Assembly (NCBI RefSeq): GCF_000253115.1
Contig: NC_014145.1
Coordinates: 2,728,001 to 2,792,000 of the forward strand
From: Thiomonas arsenitoxydans
Lineage (GTDB): Bacteria; Pseudomonadota; Gammaproteobacteria; Burkholderiales; Burkholderiaceae_C
Reading direction: 5' to 3'
DNA length: 64,000 bases
Shown here: positions 47,910 to 57,465 of the stretch, in pieces
How the letters are laid out: every line of letters begins with the position of its first letter
Numbering within the stretch: the stretch's first letter is position 1
Position numbers and translations under genes: made by a program
The notes under the pieces: generated by a model
The model's database searches: none
The model's input: the letters and a program-made list of their open reading frames with translations, nothing else
What the model was told of the DNA's origin: nothing

Positions 47910-49048
47910 GTCTGGGGCCCTTCACCAAATCAGGCGCCTTGAGCATCGGCATCGAGCTGGAGTTGCAGATCGTCAACCGGCACAACTACGACCTCATGCC
48001 CTGCGCGCCCGACCTGCTGCGTCTGCTGCAAGGCCACAAGCTGCCCGGCGTGGTCACGCCGGAAATGACCGAGAGCATGATCGAGCTCGCCACCGGCATC
48101 TGCACCGGTTATGACGACGCCATCGCCCAGCTCACCGAGATTCAGGGCGCGCTGATGGAAGCCGCCAACAAGCTCGACGTGGGCCTGGCCGGTGGCGGCA
48201 CTCACCCCTTCCAGCACTGGGCGCAGCAGCGCATTTTCGACAAACCGCGCTTTCTCCAGCTCTCCGAGCTGTACGGCTACCTGAGCAAGCAGTTCACCGT
48301 GTTCGGCCAGCATGTGCACCTGGGCTGCCCCGACGCCGATACCGCGCTCTACACCCTGCACTGCATCTCCCGCTTCATTCCGCACTTCATCGCCCTCTCC
48401 GCCTCGTCGCCCTATGTGCAGGGTGAAGACACCGGTTTTCACTCCGCGCGGCTGAACTCGGTGTTCGCCTTCCCGCTCTCGGGCCGCGCGCCCTTTGCCC
48501 TGACTTGGGAAGACTTCGAGCGCTACTTCGACAAAATGACCGCTACCGGCGTGGTCAAGAGCATGAAAGACTTCTATTGGGACATCCGCCCCAAGCCCGA
48601 GTACGGCACCATTGAAGTGCGGGTGATGGACACCCCGCTCACCATCACCAAGGCCGCGCGCATCGCCGCCTACATCCAGACCCTGGGCGCCTACATTCAG
48701 CGCGAGCGGCCCTTCCAGCCGCAGGAAGACGACTACCTCGTCTATACCTTCAACCGCTTTCAGGCCTGCCGCTTCGGCTTCGACGGCACCTTCGTCGACC
48801 CCGCCACCCGCGAACACCGCACCCTGCGCGAAGACCTCATCCGCACCCTCGTCAAACTCGAAGGCCACGCCGCAGACTGCAAATCCGACGCCGCCCTGCG
48901 CGAGTTACTGGCCGACGTCAGCGCCCGCGGCAACGATGCCGAATGGATCCGCGAGGTGTTCTCACGCGAGCATCACCTGCCTGAAGTGGTGCGGCAGCAG
49001 GCGGGGCGGTGGATGGTGCACACCAATGAACGCCACAACTCCACCTGA
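47906..49048 (+). CDS. ybdK: YbdK-type carboxylate-amine ligase (glutamate-cysteine ligase 2 family)
   Basis: A 380-residue ATP-dependent ligase of the GCS2 family. It begins [14 protein letters not shown], with [32 protein letters not shown] and [12 protein letters not shown], all conserved for nucleotide, metal and substrate binding. E. coli YbdK has weak gamma-glutamylcysteine ligase activity; the true substrate is uncertain. It overlaps the antiporter stop by four bases and its own end overlaps the next glycosyltransferase by 23 bases. Confidence 0.88.
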   Translation: MSLGPFTKSGALSIGIELELQIVNRHNYDLMPCAPDLLRLLQGHKLPGVVTPEMTESMIELATGICTGYDDAIAQLTEIQGALMEAANKLDVGLAGGGTHPFQHWAQQRIFDKPRFLQLSELYGYLSKQFTVFGQHVHLGCPDADTALYTLHCISRFIPHFIALSASSPYVQGEDTGFHSARLNSVFAFPLSGRAPFALTWEDFERYFDKMTATGVVKSMKDFYWDIRPKPEYGTIEVRVMDTPLTITKAARIAAYIQTLGAYIQRERPFQPQEDDYLVYTFNRFQACRFGFDGTFVDPATREHRTLREDLIRTLVKLEGHAADCKSDAALRELLADVSARGNDAEWIREVFSREHHLPEVVRQQAGRWMVHTNERHNST

Positions 49049-50057
49049 GCAATCGGACCAACCGCTGGTCAGCCTGTTGCTCGCCTGCTATGAGCAGCAG
49101 GACGTTGTGGAGCGTGCAGTGCAGGCCGCCCTGGCCCAAACCTACTCGCCCCTGGAAATCCTGATTTCCGACGACGCCTCCAGCGACGACACCTTTGCGC
49201 GCATCGAGCATGCGGTGCGCGGCTATCGCGGCCCGCATCGCGTCCTGATGCGGCGCAATGCGCAAAACGAAGGCATCAGCGCGCACTTTTCCCGCCTGGT
49301 GACGCTGGCGCAGGGCGAGCTGCTATTCGTCGCCGCAGGCGATGATGTCAGCGAGCCGCAGCGCTGCGAGCGCGTGGTTGCGCATTGGCTGGCGCAACAC
49401 CGCCAACCGCTGCTGATCGCCACCGACCTGTACGACTTGGACGAACACGGTGAAATTCACGGGGTGATCGCGCACACCCCGCTCGACGGCTTCGACCTCG
49501 ATCAATGGTGCCGCGCCAGACCCTGGCTGGTCGGCGCCTCGCATGTGTGGGCCAAGACGCTGTTCGAGCACTTTGGGCCAATGCAGGCCGGCGCTCACGC
49601 CGAGGATCAGATCATGCTGCTGCGCGCCATCCTGATCGGCCACGCCAGCACCTTGCATGAGCCGCTGGTGCGCTGGCGTCGCGGCGGCCTGTCGAGCAAA
49701 CAGCGCCCGGCAAATCTGGCCGCGCACATCGCGAGAATGTGTCGGGGCAACCAGGCCGCGCTTGTCGCCTTGCAGCAGCATGTCGCCGACGCTGTGCGGG
49801 CTGAGCGCGCTGCCCCGGTACAGGCGGCGCTCACCACCTCGCTCTGCCGCGCGCGCTACACCGCGACCATGCTCTGCAACTCCGGCGCCAACCCAGCGCT
49901 GCGCGCCGTGGTTGATGCGCGCGGGGTACCGCTAGGGTATCGTCTGCGTCTGTTCGGCTATGCCCGCCTGCCCTGGATGTATGATTTTTTCATTCGGCTC
50001 AAGCACCGCTTGCGCATTCGCCGCGGCGCGGACGCTGCCGGCCGTCCGCCCAAATGA
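49026..50057 (+). CDS. Glycosyltransferase family 2
   Basis: A 343-residue GT-A fold glycosyltransferase. [17 protein letters not shown] is the N-terminal strand, DDASSDDTF the nucleotide-binding Asp motif, and [11 protein letters not shown] the metal-binding DDV. The C-terminal half has no membrane segments. Donor and acceptor are unknown; the neighbours point to lipopolysaccharide or another surface glycan. Start ATG 49026 overlaps ybdK; its stop overlaps the next gene by four bases. Confidence 0.83.
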   Translation: MNATTPPEQSDQPLVSLLLACYEQQDVVERAVQAALAQTYSPLEILISDDASSDDTFARIEHAVRGYRGPHRVLMRRNAQNEGISAHFSRLVTLAQGELLFVAAGDDVSEPQRCERVVAHWLAQHRQPLLIATDLYDLDEHGEIHGVIAHTPLDGFDLDQWCRARPWLVGASHVWAKTLFEHFGPMQAGAHAEDQIMLLRAILIGHASTLHEPLVRWRRGGLSSKQRPANLAAHIARMCRGNQAALVALQQHVADAVRAERAAPVQAALTTSLCRARYTATMLCNSGANPALRAVVDARGVPLGYRLRLFGYARLPWMYDFFIRLKHRLRIRRGADAAGRPPK

Positions 50058-51211
50058 CCCAGCCCTTTGATCACAACCGATTGCATCTGGCCATTACGGC
50101 ACAAGCGTTGAACCACGGCGGCGGCGCCGAGCGCTACGCGCGCGACGTCCTGTCCGGACTGCTGGATTTGGGTATTTCCCCGCTGGTCATTGCCCGCAAG
50201 ATCGATCGCAGTCTCCCGCAAGCGCAGCGCACGCGCTGCCTCGTGGCAAGCACTCAAGGGGTACCGCGCCCGTGGCGCAACGCGGTGTTCGACCGCGCCG
50301 TGCGTCGCATCATCGTGCGCGAGGGCATCGACTGCGTATTCGGCGTCAATCAAAGCCTGCATGCACACATCGTCGTCTGCGGTGGGACGCATCCGGGTTT
50401 TTTGCGCGCGATGGGAAAAAAACCCGGCTGGATCGACCGCCGTCAGATCGAACATGAGCGCCGGTGTTTTACCCAGGCCAAACGCATCGTCGCGCACTCG
50501 CACAGAATGCGCGACGAGTTGCAGGATTTCTACGGCGTGCCTGCCAGCAAGATCGACGTGCTTCACCCGCCGGTGGACACGGCCCGGTTCAAGCCCCTCG
50601 ATGAACAACACAGGCGTAGCGTGCGGCAGCGCCTGGGACTGCCTGCCGACCGCGTCGTCTTCCTGCTCGCATCGACCGGCCATGCGCGCAAAGGTTTTGC
50701 CGAACTGCACGCCTTGTTCGCCCAAACGTCGCTGCCGATCTGCTTGGCCGTGGCAGGCAGACCAGTGCCGCAGCGAGCGCCAAACATCATTGAGCTCGGC
50801 TACCGTACCGATATTGAGGCCGTTTTTGCCGCGGCGGACTACACCGCGATCGCTTCGCACTACGAGCCTTTTGGTCTGGTCGGGGTCGAATCGATTCTGT
50901 GCGGCACGCCGGTCGTGATCGGGCAACAGGTCGGCAGCGCCGAAGTCATCGATTCCAGCGCGAAAATCGTCGTCGCCCCCACCGATGCTACGGATCTGGC
51001 CCAGGCGATCGCCGCAGCCTGCGCGCGAGCCCTGCGAGGTGAGCACCGCATCGCCGATCCTGCCAAAGCCTTGCTCTATGACCCGAGCGTGCAGACGCAT
51101 GTGCGGCAACTTTTGGGCTTTTTTGCGGCCTGCCAGACAAACTCTGGGAACAGCCCGGCCTATTTCGCGCTTCCCTCGCGCTCTGCCGGGTTCGGCGCCG
51201 CCGAAACATGA
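50054..51211 (+). CDS. Glycosyltransferase family 4 (WaaG-like)
   Basis: A 385-residue GT-B fold glycosyltransferase. HGGGAERYARDVLSGL near the N-terminus, VVCGGTHPGFL, and the E-x7-E motif in HYEPFGLVGVE of the C-terminal domain identify GT4. It resembles WaaG-type lipopolysaccharide core transferases (glucosyl to heptose), but specificity is inferred. Its last 17 codons are antisense to the end of msbA: the genes converge and overlap by 52 bases. The C-terminal residues after CQTNSG look unconserved. Confidence 0.85.
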   Translation: MTQPFDHNRLHLAITAQALNHGGGAERYARDVLSGLLDLGISPLVIARKIDRSLPQAQRTRCLVASTQGVPRPWRNAVFDRAVRRIIVREGIDCVFGVNQSLHAHIVVCGGTHPGFLRAMGKKPGWIDRRQIEHERRCFTQAKRIVAHSHRMRDELQDFYGVPASKIDVLHPPVDTARFKPLDEQHRRSVRQRLGLPADRVVFLLASTGHARKGFAELHALFAQTSLPICLAVAGRPVPQRAPNIIELGYRTDIEAVFAAADYTAIASHYEPFGLVGVESILCGTPVVIGQQVGSAEVIDSSAKIVVAPTDATDLAQAIAAACARALRGEHRIADPAKALLYDPSVQTHVRQLLGFFAACQTNSGNSPAYFALPSRSAGFGAAET

Positions 51212-52956
51212 AACTGCATGCGGTGTAGTTGGGCATAGAGGCCGTCTTTTTGCAGCAACTCGGCCTGCGTGCCGAGTTCAATCAGACGGCCCTCGTCGAG
51301 CACGGCGATGCGGTGGCAGTGGGCTATTGTTGCAAGCCGGTGGGCGATCACGATGGTGGTGCGGCCTTCCATGAGGCGGTTGATGGCTTGCTGCACAAGG
51401 CGCTCGCTTTCGGCGTCGAGCGCGCTGGTGGCTTCGTCGAGGATGAGCAGCGGGGCGTTGCGGTACAGCGCACGGGCAATGGAGAGCCGCTGGCGCTGCC
51501 CGCCTGAGAGCTGCGAGCCGTTGTGGCCGACCGGGGCCTGCAAACCGCCGGGCAAGCCGCGCACGAAATCACCCAAGGCGGCGGCATTGAGCGCGGCCCA
51601 GGCGCGGTCTTCGTCCACCTCGGAGCCGAAGCTGACGTTGGCGCCAATGCTGTCGTTGAGCAGCACCACGTCTTGCCCGACATAGGCAATCTGCTCGCGC
51701 AGGCTGTGCAGACTCCAGTCGCGCAGCGGCACGCCGTCGAGCAGCAGTCGGCCCCGAGTGGGCTCCAGCAGGCGCGGCACCAGGCGCATGAGCGTGGTCT
51801 TGCCCGCGCCGGACGGGCCGACGAGCGCGAGGCTTTCGCCTGCCTGCACGCGCAGCCGAATGCCGTCAAGCACCGGGCGGTCCATGGCACTGAGGGTGAC
51901 GCCCACATCGTCAAACTCAAGGTCGCCGCGCACACGCTCAGTGGTGTGCGTGCCAGTGTCTTGCTCTCGCGGCGCATCCACAATGCTGCGCAGACGGTCG
52001 AGGGAGCTGAGCGCGCGCATCATCGGCTGGACGATGTCGGCCACACGACGCAGGGGCGAGAGCGTCATCATCATCGCGGTGATGAACGCCACAAACCCGC
52101 CCACGCTGTGCTGCCCCGACACATCGCTCTGCCACATGGCAAACACGATGACCACCGAAACCGCCAGCGCCGACAGCCATTGCGATACCGGCGTGGTCGT
52201 GGAGCCCGACACCAGCGTTTTCACCGTGGTGCGGCGCAACGATTGGTTGATGCGATCGAACCGAGCGGCAAAACCGCTCTGCGCGTTGTGCACACGAATC
52301 ACCGGCGCGGCCAGCATGCCCTCCTCCAGCGCGTAGGAGGTTTCTTCCGCCGCCTTCTGCATCTGCGCATTCAAGCGCTTGGCGCGGCGGCTGATGATGC
52401 GCATGGTGAAAATCAGCGGCAGCAGAATGCCCAGGGTCAACAGCGTCAGACTCCAGTTGACCCACAGCAGATAGCCGAACAAGGCGATCAGGGTGAAGCT
52501 GTCGCGCACCAGCGTGAGCAGGCCCGGAAAGATCATGCCAAGCGCCAACTGCGCCTCATACACCGACGCCCCGATCAGGCTGCTGGCGCTCTCGCGCTGG
52601 AGTTGCGCCAGCTGCGCGTGCACAATCTGCCCGTAAACCAGTTCCCGCACCCGCGCGAGCACGTTCTGCGTCAACCACTGAGTGAGAAATTGCGAAGCCA
52701 GCCACGCCAAACCCCGTATCGTGAACAAGCCCATGAGCACCGCAGGCACAGCCCACAAGGGAAAGTCCCGCTTCGCCGTGAAGCCCACGTCGAGCACATG
52801 CTTCATCAGGGCTGGGAGCACCGGCTCGGTCGCTGCCACAATCGCGGCGAAGAGCACGATGAGCAAGGCGGCGGAGCGGTTGCGAGGGTTGGCTTTAAAA
52901 AGTTGCCGCAACAGACGAACCGCAGAGCCAGACGGTCTCAAACTTCTTTCAGACAT
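51160..52956 (-). CDS. msbA: Lipid A / phospholipid flippase MsbA-type ABC exporter
   Basis: A 598-residue half-size ABC exporter. Six membrane helices fill residues about 25-310. The ATPase has Walker A GPSGAGKTTLMR around residue 380, signature LSGGQRQRLSIARAL and Walker B LLILDEATSALDAESE. It flips core-lipid A across the inner membrane, matching the surrounding glycosyltransferases. The ATG at 52954-52956 (MSERSLRPSG) is preferred over a GTG at 52965. Its start lies 11 bases from the divergent O-antigen-ligase-like gene. Confidence 0.9.
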   Translation of the reverse strand: MSERSLRPSGSAVRLLRQLFKANPRNRSAALLIVLFAAIVAATEPVLPALMKHVLDVGFTAKRDFPLWAVPAVLMGLFTIRGLAWLASQFLTQWLTQNVLARVRELVYGQIVHAQLAQLQRESASSLIGASVYEAQLALGMIFPGLLTLVRDSFTLIALFGYLLWVNWSLTLLTLGILLPLIFTMRIISRRAKRLNAQMQKAAEETSYALEEGMLAAPVIRVHNAQSGFAARFDRINQSLRRTTVKTLVSGSTTTPVSQWLSALAVSVVIVFAMWQSDVSGQHSVGGFVAFITAMMMTLSPLRRVADIVQPMMRALSSLDRLRSIVDAPREQDTGTHTTERVRGDLEFDDVGVTLSAMDRPVLDGIRLRVQAGESLALVGPSGAGKTTLMRLVPRLLEPTRGRLLLDGVPLRDWSLHSLREQIAYVGQDVVLLNDSIGANVSFGSEVDEDRAWAALNAAALGDFVRGLPGGLQAPVGHNGSQLSGGQRQRLSIARALYRNAPLLILDEATSALDAESERLVQQAINRLMEGRTTIVIAHRLATIAHCHRIAVLDEGRLIELGTQAELLQKDGLYAQLHRMQFHVSAAPNPAEREGSAK

Positions 52957-52967
52957 ATAGAACACTC

Positions 52968-54227
52968 ATGCTTATAAAGCGACAGAGCATAGCCTGCAGC
53001 AGCTTGACCGACACTTCAATATTTACAACTTTTGCCATTGTCTTTGCCGCGGCCTCCACTCCGCTACCGACAGCATGGGGCTCTGCTTCGTTGGTTTTTT
53101 TGCTGATCGCGTTTTTCCTCCAATCCCTCAAGAAAAACACATGGCTTCGCATTCGCAGAAATTCTCTAGCTTGGGCCGCGATGGGATTACTCACGGCGCT
53201 AGCCATAGGTATGCTTTATGGCGCAACGCCGCTTTCACAAGCATTCGAGTTCTGGACAAAATATCTCAAATTGCTAGCAATCCCAATCATCATTGGACTC
53301 GCTCCCGATGAAAGATTGAAGCGCTTGGCATTAAACGCGGCGTTGACCGCACTAGTCCTGTCATTGCTAGTATCTTACGCTCGATATTTTGGCATCATAC
53401 CGCTCTATACCGATCCAAATCAAGCCTATATTGGCTTTCAAAACAGGATCACCTTTGGCCTTTATACATCAATTGCAAGTTACATATTCGCATACCGCGC
53501 CATTAAGCATAGTGACAAGAACTGGAAAGTTGCTTATTTAATACTTTTTCTATCCAGCTCCTTTAATACTTTGGCCGTCAACAACGGACGAACCGGCTAT
53601 GTGATATTTTTCGCACTCACAGCTATGTTTCTTTATCGAAACATACAACCAAGATGGAGGCTGCCATCGGCTGGGGTTGCACTAATCACCATTACCGCGC
53701 TTCTATTGGCCTCTCCAGTCTCGCGTGATCGCATAGAAAGAAGTATATCGAATGCGGAAACAATTCAACAAAAAGCGCCGGTGGAACAAAATTCGACTGT
53801 TATTCGATGGCAATTTCTGAAGAATAGCATAGACATAATTCGGAGCGCACCCTTATTTGGACATGGCACGGGAAGCTTCGAAAGCCAATACGAAAAGCGC
53901 ATAATTGGCACCACTCAAGTCGGCAGCTCAAACCCGCACAATGATTATCTTTTGATACTATCACAGCTTGGAGTATTTGGCCTATTTTTTGAAATATTTT
54001 TTATAGCCACAATATATATAAAAGCGAGGCTGATGAACAATGAATCACAGGAGTGGGCATATGCCTTATTAGTTGCGTTCATTTTATACTCAGGCCTTAA
54101 CTCCACACTTCTTGATGCAGGCGAAGGGAGATTTTTTGTAGTTCTTTTGGCAATAGTACTCCAACACAGCACGGGCCACACCATTAAAAATTTCGCCTAC
54201 AAAAATAATCATTCGGGGCTTGATTAA
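52968..54227 (+). CDS. O-antigen ligase/polymerase-like membrane protein (WaaL/Wzy type)
   Basis: A 419-residue polytopic membrane protein with about 10-12 hydrophobic segments and one large periplasmic loop. RTGYVIFFALTAMFLYR, then the loop with VIRWQFLKNSIDI, SAPLFGHGTGSFE and SSNPHNDYLLILSQLG (the Wzy_C H-N-D-Y-L signature) identify the O-antigen ligase superfamily. WaaL attaches glycan to lipid A-core. The gene is clearly AT-richer than the rest of the window (16 of 60 bases are G or C in 53941-54000), suggesting acquisition from elsewhere. ATG 52968. Confidence 0.85.
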   Translation: MLIKRQSIACSSLTDTSIFTTFAIVFAAASTPLPTAWGSASLVFLLIAFFLQSLKKNTWLRIRRNSLAWAAMGLLTALAIGMLYGATPLSQAFEFWTKYLKLLAIPIIIGLAPDERLKRLALNAALTALVLSLLVSYARYFGIIPLYTDPNQAYIGFQNRITFGLYTSIASYIFAYRAIKHSDKNWKVAYLILFLSSSFNTLAVNNGRTGYVIFFALTAMFLYRNIQPRWRLPSAGVALITITALLLASPVSRDRIERSISNAETIQQKAPVEQNSTVIRWQFLKNSIDIIRSAPLFGHGTGSFESQYEKRIIGTTQVGSSNPHNDYLLILSQLGVFGLFFEIFFIATIYIKARLMNNESQEWAYALLVAFILYSGLNSTLLDAGEGRFFVVLLAIVLQHSTGHTIKNFAYKNNHSGLD

Positions 54228-54228
54228 G

Positions 54229-54990
54229 ATGGCAAGTTTGAGCTTGATAATAATCACAAAAAATGAAGCGCATAACATCGCGAAATGCATTAATTCCACG
54301 CAAGGAATAGCAGAGGAAGTTATTGTATTTGACTCGGGAAGCACCGATGGAACACAGGAAATTTGCCGCCAATTGGGTGCAAGAGTTTATGAAACTGATT
54401 GGCCTGGATTCGGGCCACAAAAAAACCGTGCATTGCAAGAAGCCGCTGGCGAGTGGATATTATCACTCGACGCAGATGAGCAACTCAGCCCCGAACTAAA
54501 AGAGGAAATAATCACCATATTAAATGGCGAGCACAATAATGCTGTCAGCTATTCAATCCCCAGAAAGTCGAGCTATTGCGGTCAATTTATGAAGCATAGC
54601 GGGTGGTGGCCAGATCGGGTTGTGCGCCTTTTCAAAAAATCTGCCGGGAAGTTTACTGACGACATCGTACACGAAAGAGTCATTTTCTCAGGAAAACTTG
54701 CGGAATTAAAAGGCTGCATCATACATAATTCCATAGTCAGCATTGAGCAGTCGATTGAAAAAATGAACTCCTACTCAACTTCTGGCTCCATGCGACTCAC
54801 CGAGCTAGGCGTTCGCACATCTATTACAAGAGCAATTTTTAAAGGGCTATGGGCTTTTTTCAGAACTTATATTCTAAGACTCGGTATTTTAGATGGCCGT
54901 ATGGGGTTTATTTTGGCTGTTGCCAATGCAGAGGGAGTTTATTATCGTCATGTCAAGACATGGGTGAGGCAACGTGACCAGTCCAAATGA
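54229..54990 (+). CDS. Glycosyltransferase family 2 (WaaE/KdtX-like)
   Basis: A 253-residue GT2 enzyme with LIIITKNEAHNI, VFDSGSTDGTQEICRQLGARV (quoted as DSGSTDGTQEICRQLGA), DWPGFGPQKNRALQ and ILSLDADEQLSPEL. This pattern matches lipopolysaccharide core beta-1,4-glucosyltransferases WaaE/KdtX, which act on the inner core. The ATG at 54229 is preferred over an in-frame TTG at 54220 that overlaps the previous gene. AT-rich like its neighbours. Overlaps the next gene by 17 bases. Confidence 0.85.
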   Translation: MASLSLIIITKNEAHNIAKCINSTQGIAEEVIVFDSGSTDGTQEICRQLGARVYETDWPGFGPQKNRALQEAAGEWILSLDADEQLSPELKEEIITILNGEHNNAVSYSIPRKSSYCGQFMKHSGWWPDRVVRLFKKSAGKFTDDIVHERVIFSGKLAELKGCIIHNSIVSIEQSIEKMNSYSTSGSMRLTELGVRTSITRAIFKGLWAFFRTYILRLGILDGRMGFILAVANAEGVYYRHVKTWVRQRDQSK

Positions 54991-55849
54991 CACAGAGAAC
55001 AACCTGAGTGTAGTTATATTGACATACAATCGTAGTGATGCACTTTTTGTAGTACTCTATGGCTTGACCCATCAAAATATAAAGCCCCAGGAAGTAATTA
55101 TCACAGATGACGGATCTACCGTACATCACAGGCTGGCCATTAAGCAGCACTTAGCAGAGCACGACTGGCCATTCAAAATAAAATATATCTGGCATCCTGA
55201 TATTGGATTTACGGCGGCCCGCGCAAGAAATCAAGGCGTCATTAACTCATCGGGTGACTACATTATATTATTGGATGGCGATTGCGTTCCAAAGGAAGAC
55301 TTCATTCTTCAGCATTTATTTCTCAAGAGGCCAGGATGTTTCATAAATGGCAGTCGCGTGCTACTGAATGAAAATTTAACAAAAAAAGTTATAGAATGGC
55401 CAGAAACCATCGGTCTTTCATCTTCTTATTGGCTTATGCAAAAAATTGCGGGCCAAGCGAATAAATGGATTCCGACCGTCATGCGTATTCCCCACCAATG
55501 CCGACGCGGGTCTGCCGTGTTTCATTGGAAAGGAATAAGGAGCTGCAATTTCTCTCTTTGGCGGGAGGATTTTGACAAAGTCAACGGTTTTGACGAAACG
55601 TTCGTCGGCTGGGGGCATGAAGACGCGGACTTTGTCTGGCGGCTACATAAAGCAGGTTGCCGACGTATCAATGGTTTTTGGGCCACCGAAGTGCTGCATC
55701 TATGGCACAAGGAGGCCAGCAGAGATCGCGAATCGGCTAATGTCAGGCGCTTACAAGAACGCATGAGCGATCCGAATGCGGGGTATGTGGCAAAAAAAGG
55801 CATCCGCGAAGCAGGCTATGACGATTGCGAGATCGTCTACTCCAAATGA
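54974..55849 (+). CDS. Glycosyltransferase family 2 with galactosyltransferase-like C-terminal domain
   Basis: A 291-residue GT-A enzyme. SVVILTYNRSDALFVVL, TDDGST, LLDGDCVPKEDF (metal-binding D-x-D) and the C-terminal FVGWGHEDADFVWRLH (GT7-like) define it. The start is a GTG at 54974 with GAGG six bases before it; no in-frame ATG fits the N-terminal strand. Acceptor sugar unknown; probably completes a surface glycan with the previous two genes. It is the last AT-rich gene before tolB. Confidence 0.83.
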   Translation: MTSPNDTENNLSVVILTYNRSDALFVVLYGLTHQNIKPQEVIITDDGSTVHHRLAIKQHLAEHDWPFKIKYIWHPDIGFTAARARNQGVINSSGDYIILLDGDCVPKEDFILQHLFLKRPGCFINGSRVLLNENLTKKVIEWPETIGLSSSYWLMQKIAGQANKWIPTVMRIPHQCRRGSAVFHWKGIRSCNFSLWREDFDKVNGFDETFVGWGHEDADFVWRLHKAGCRRINGFWATEVLHLWHKEASRDRESANVRRLQERMSDPNAGYVAKKGIREAGYDDCEIVYSK

Positions 55850-55989
55850 TGCCTGCCCGGAACCATTCCCCCTTTCCCAACTCAGCCTTTTTGTCGTCCT
55901 GTTCTGATTCAATTGCGCATCGCAGCAAGACTTGCGAATTTTTACTCCGGCAGGGCTCTCGTCCTTCTTAGAATTCTATTGCTGTGTTT

Positions 55990-56008
55990 GCTTCGGTCTG
56001 GCCGAAGC
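55990..56008 (+). other. Stem-loop upstream of tolB
   Basis: GCTTCGG (55990-55996) and CCGAAGC (56002-56008) pair around TCTGG, 27 bases before the tolB ATG. No T tract follows, so a leader structure is more likely than a terminator. Confidence 0.5.
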
Positions 56009-56034
56009 AACCCGGCTCTTTCACCGACATCCCC

Positions 56035-57351
56035 ATGCAACGACGCCGCTTTGTTTTAGGTTCTCTCTCTGCTCCGCTTGTTCGCGGGGCGGCTTCTTTT
56101 GTTGGGCTCGCCACGCTGGCCAACTCGGCGCAGGCGCAGTTCAAGGTGGATGTTTCGGGCATCGGCGCCACGCAGATTCCCGTAGGCATCGGCGCCTTTC
56201 GCGACCTGAACCATTGCCCGCAGCCGATTGCCGACATCGTGCGGGCCGATCTCACGCGCAGCGGGCTGTTCGCAGTAAGCAATCTGGGCGGGCAAACACT
56301 CACCGAGCAAGGTCCGCCGAATTACGCCGCCTGGCGTTCGCAAAATCTCGAAGCGGTGGCGGGGGGCAGCGTGGCGCAGGTCACGGGCGGGCGTTGGCAA
56401 GTTCAGTTCCGCCTGTGGGACGCGGTGAAGCAGGCCGATCTCGGTGGTCTGGCGCTGACGGTCATGCCGGGCGACCTGCGACTGGCGGCGCACAAGATCA
56501 GCGATTACATCTACCAGAAGCTCACCGGACAGCGCGGGGTGTTTGCCACGCGCATTACCTACATCACTAAGGCGGGACAGCACAATTTCTCGCTCAACAT
56601 CGCCGACAGCGATGGCGCCAATCCGCAGTTTGCGCTGCGCAGTCGCGAGCCGCTGCTCTCGCCAGTTTGGTCGCCCAACGGGCAGGAACTGGCCTATGTC
56701 TCATTCGAGACCGGCAAGCCCGTCGTCTTCATGCAGGATGTGCGCAGCGGCGCACGGCGCGCAGTGGCCAATTTCAAGGGCTCGAACAGCGCACCGGCCT
56801 TCTCGCCGGATGGCGGCACGCTGGCCGTGGTGCTCACCCTTACCGGGCGCTCGCAGATTTATCTCATGCCCAGCAAAGGCGGCACGCCGCGGCAGTTGAT
56901 GCGCTCGTATTCGATCGACACCGAGCCGACTTTTTCGCCCGACGGCCAGAGCCTGTATTTCGTCAGCGACCGCGATGGCGGCCCGCAGGTTTACAAGGTC
57001 GGGCTCAATGGCGGCAGCGTGCAGCGCATCACCTACAGCGGCGGCTATAACGTCAGCCCGGCCATCAGCCCCGATGGCAAGACGCTGGCCTACATTTCAC
57101 AACAGGGCAACAGCTACCAGCTCTGGTCGATAAATCTCGCCACCAACGCCACCCAGTTGCTCGATGATGGCAGCGATTGCGGTCACCCGAGTTTTGCCCC
57201 GAACGGCCAGATCGTGCTTTATTCTGCCGGGGGGCGTGGCGGTGAAGTGCTCAAAACGGTGTCGATTGACGGTCGTGTGCGCTCGACCTTGTCGCAGGCC
57301 GGTGTGCAGGTGCGCGAACCCAGTTGGGGACCCTGGACGCCGGATCGCTGA
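56035..57351 (+). CDS. tolB: Tol-Pal system beta-propeller protein TolB
   Basis: A 438-residue periplasmic protein. The signal peptide (cleavage after AQA, residue 34) carries a twin-arginine motif RRRFVLG, suggesting export by Tat rather than Sec. The N-terminal domain has PVGIGAFRDL; the propeller repeats are seen as LSPVWSPNGQELAYVS, APAFSPDGGTLAVVL, EPTFSPDGQSLYFVS and SPAISPDGKTLAYIS. It links TolA and Pal. The ATG at 56035 (MQRRRF) is the first that keeps the signal peptide. pal follows after 114 bases. TolQ, TolR and TolA are encoded about 13.7 kb upstream. Confidence 0.95.
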   Translation: MQRRRFVLGSLSAPLVRGAASFVGLATLANSAQAQFKVDVSGIGATQIPVGIGAFRDLNHCPQPIADIVRADLTRSGLFAVSNLGGQTLTEQGPPNYAAWRSQNLEAVAGGSVAQVTGGRWQVQFRLWDAVKQADLGGLALTVMPGDLRLAAHKISDYIYQKLTGQRGVFATRITYITKAGQHNFSLNIADSDGANPQFALRSREPLLSPVWSPNGQELAYVSFETGKPVVFMQDVRSGARRAVANFKGSNSAPAFSPDGGTLAVVLTLTGRSQIYLMPSKGGTPRQLMRSYSIDTEPTFSPDGQSLYFVSDRDGGPQVYKVGLNGGSVQRITYSGGYNVSPAISPDGKTLAYISQQGNSYQLWSINLATNATQLLDDGSDCGHPSFAPNGQIVLYSAGGRGGEVLKTVSIDGRVRSTLSQAGVQVREPSWGPWTPDR

Positions 57352-57465
57352 GGCTGCTTTCCACTGATAATTTTTTATTTCGCTTTCTCTTTCTTTTTTC
57401 TCGTTTTATCTGTTCTTCGCTGCACCCACCCCTTTTTACCCACCCTGATCTGATCGGAGAAACTC

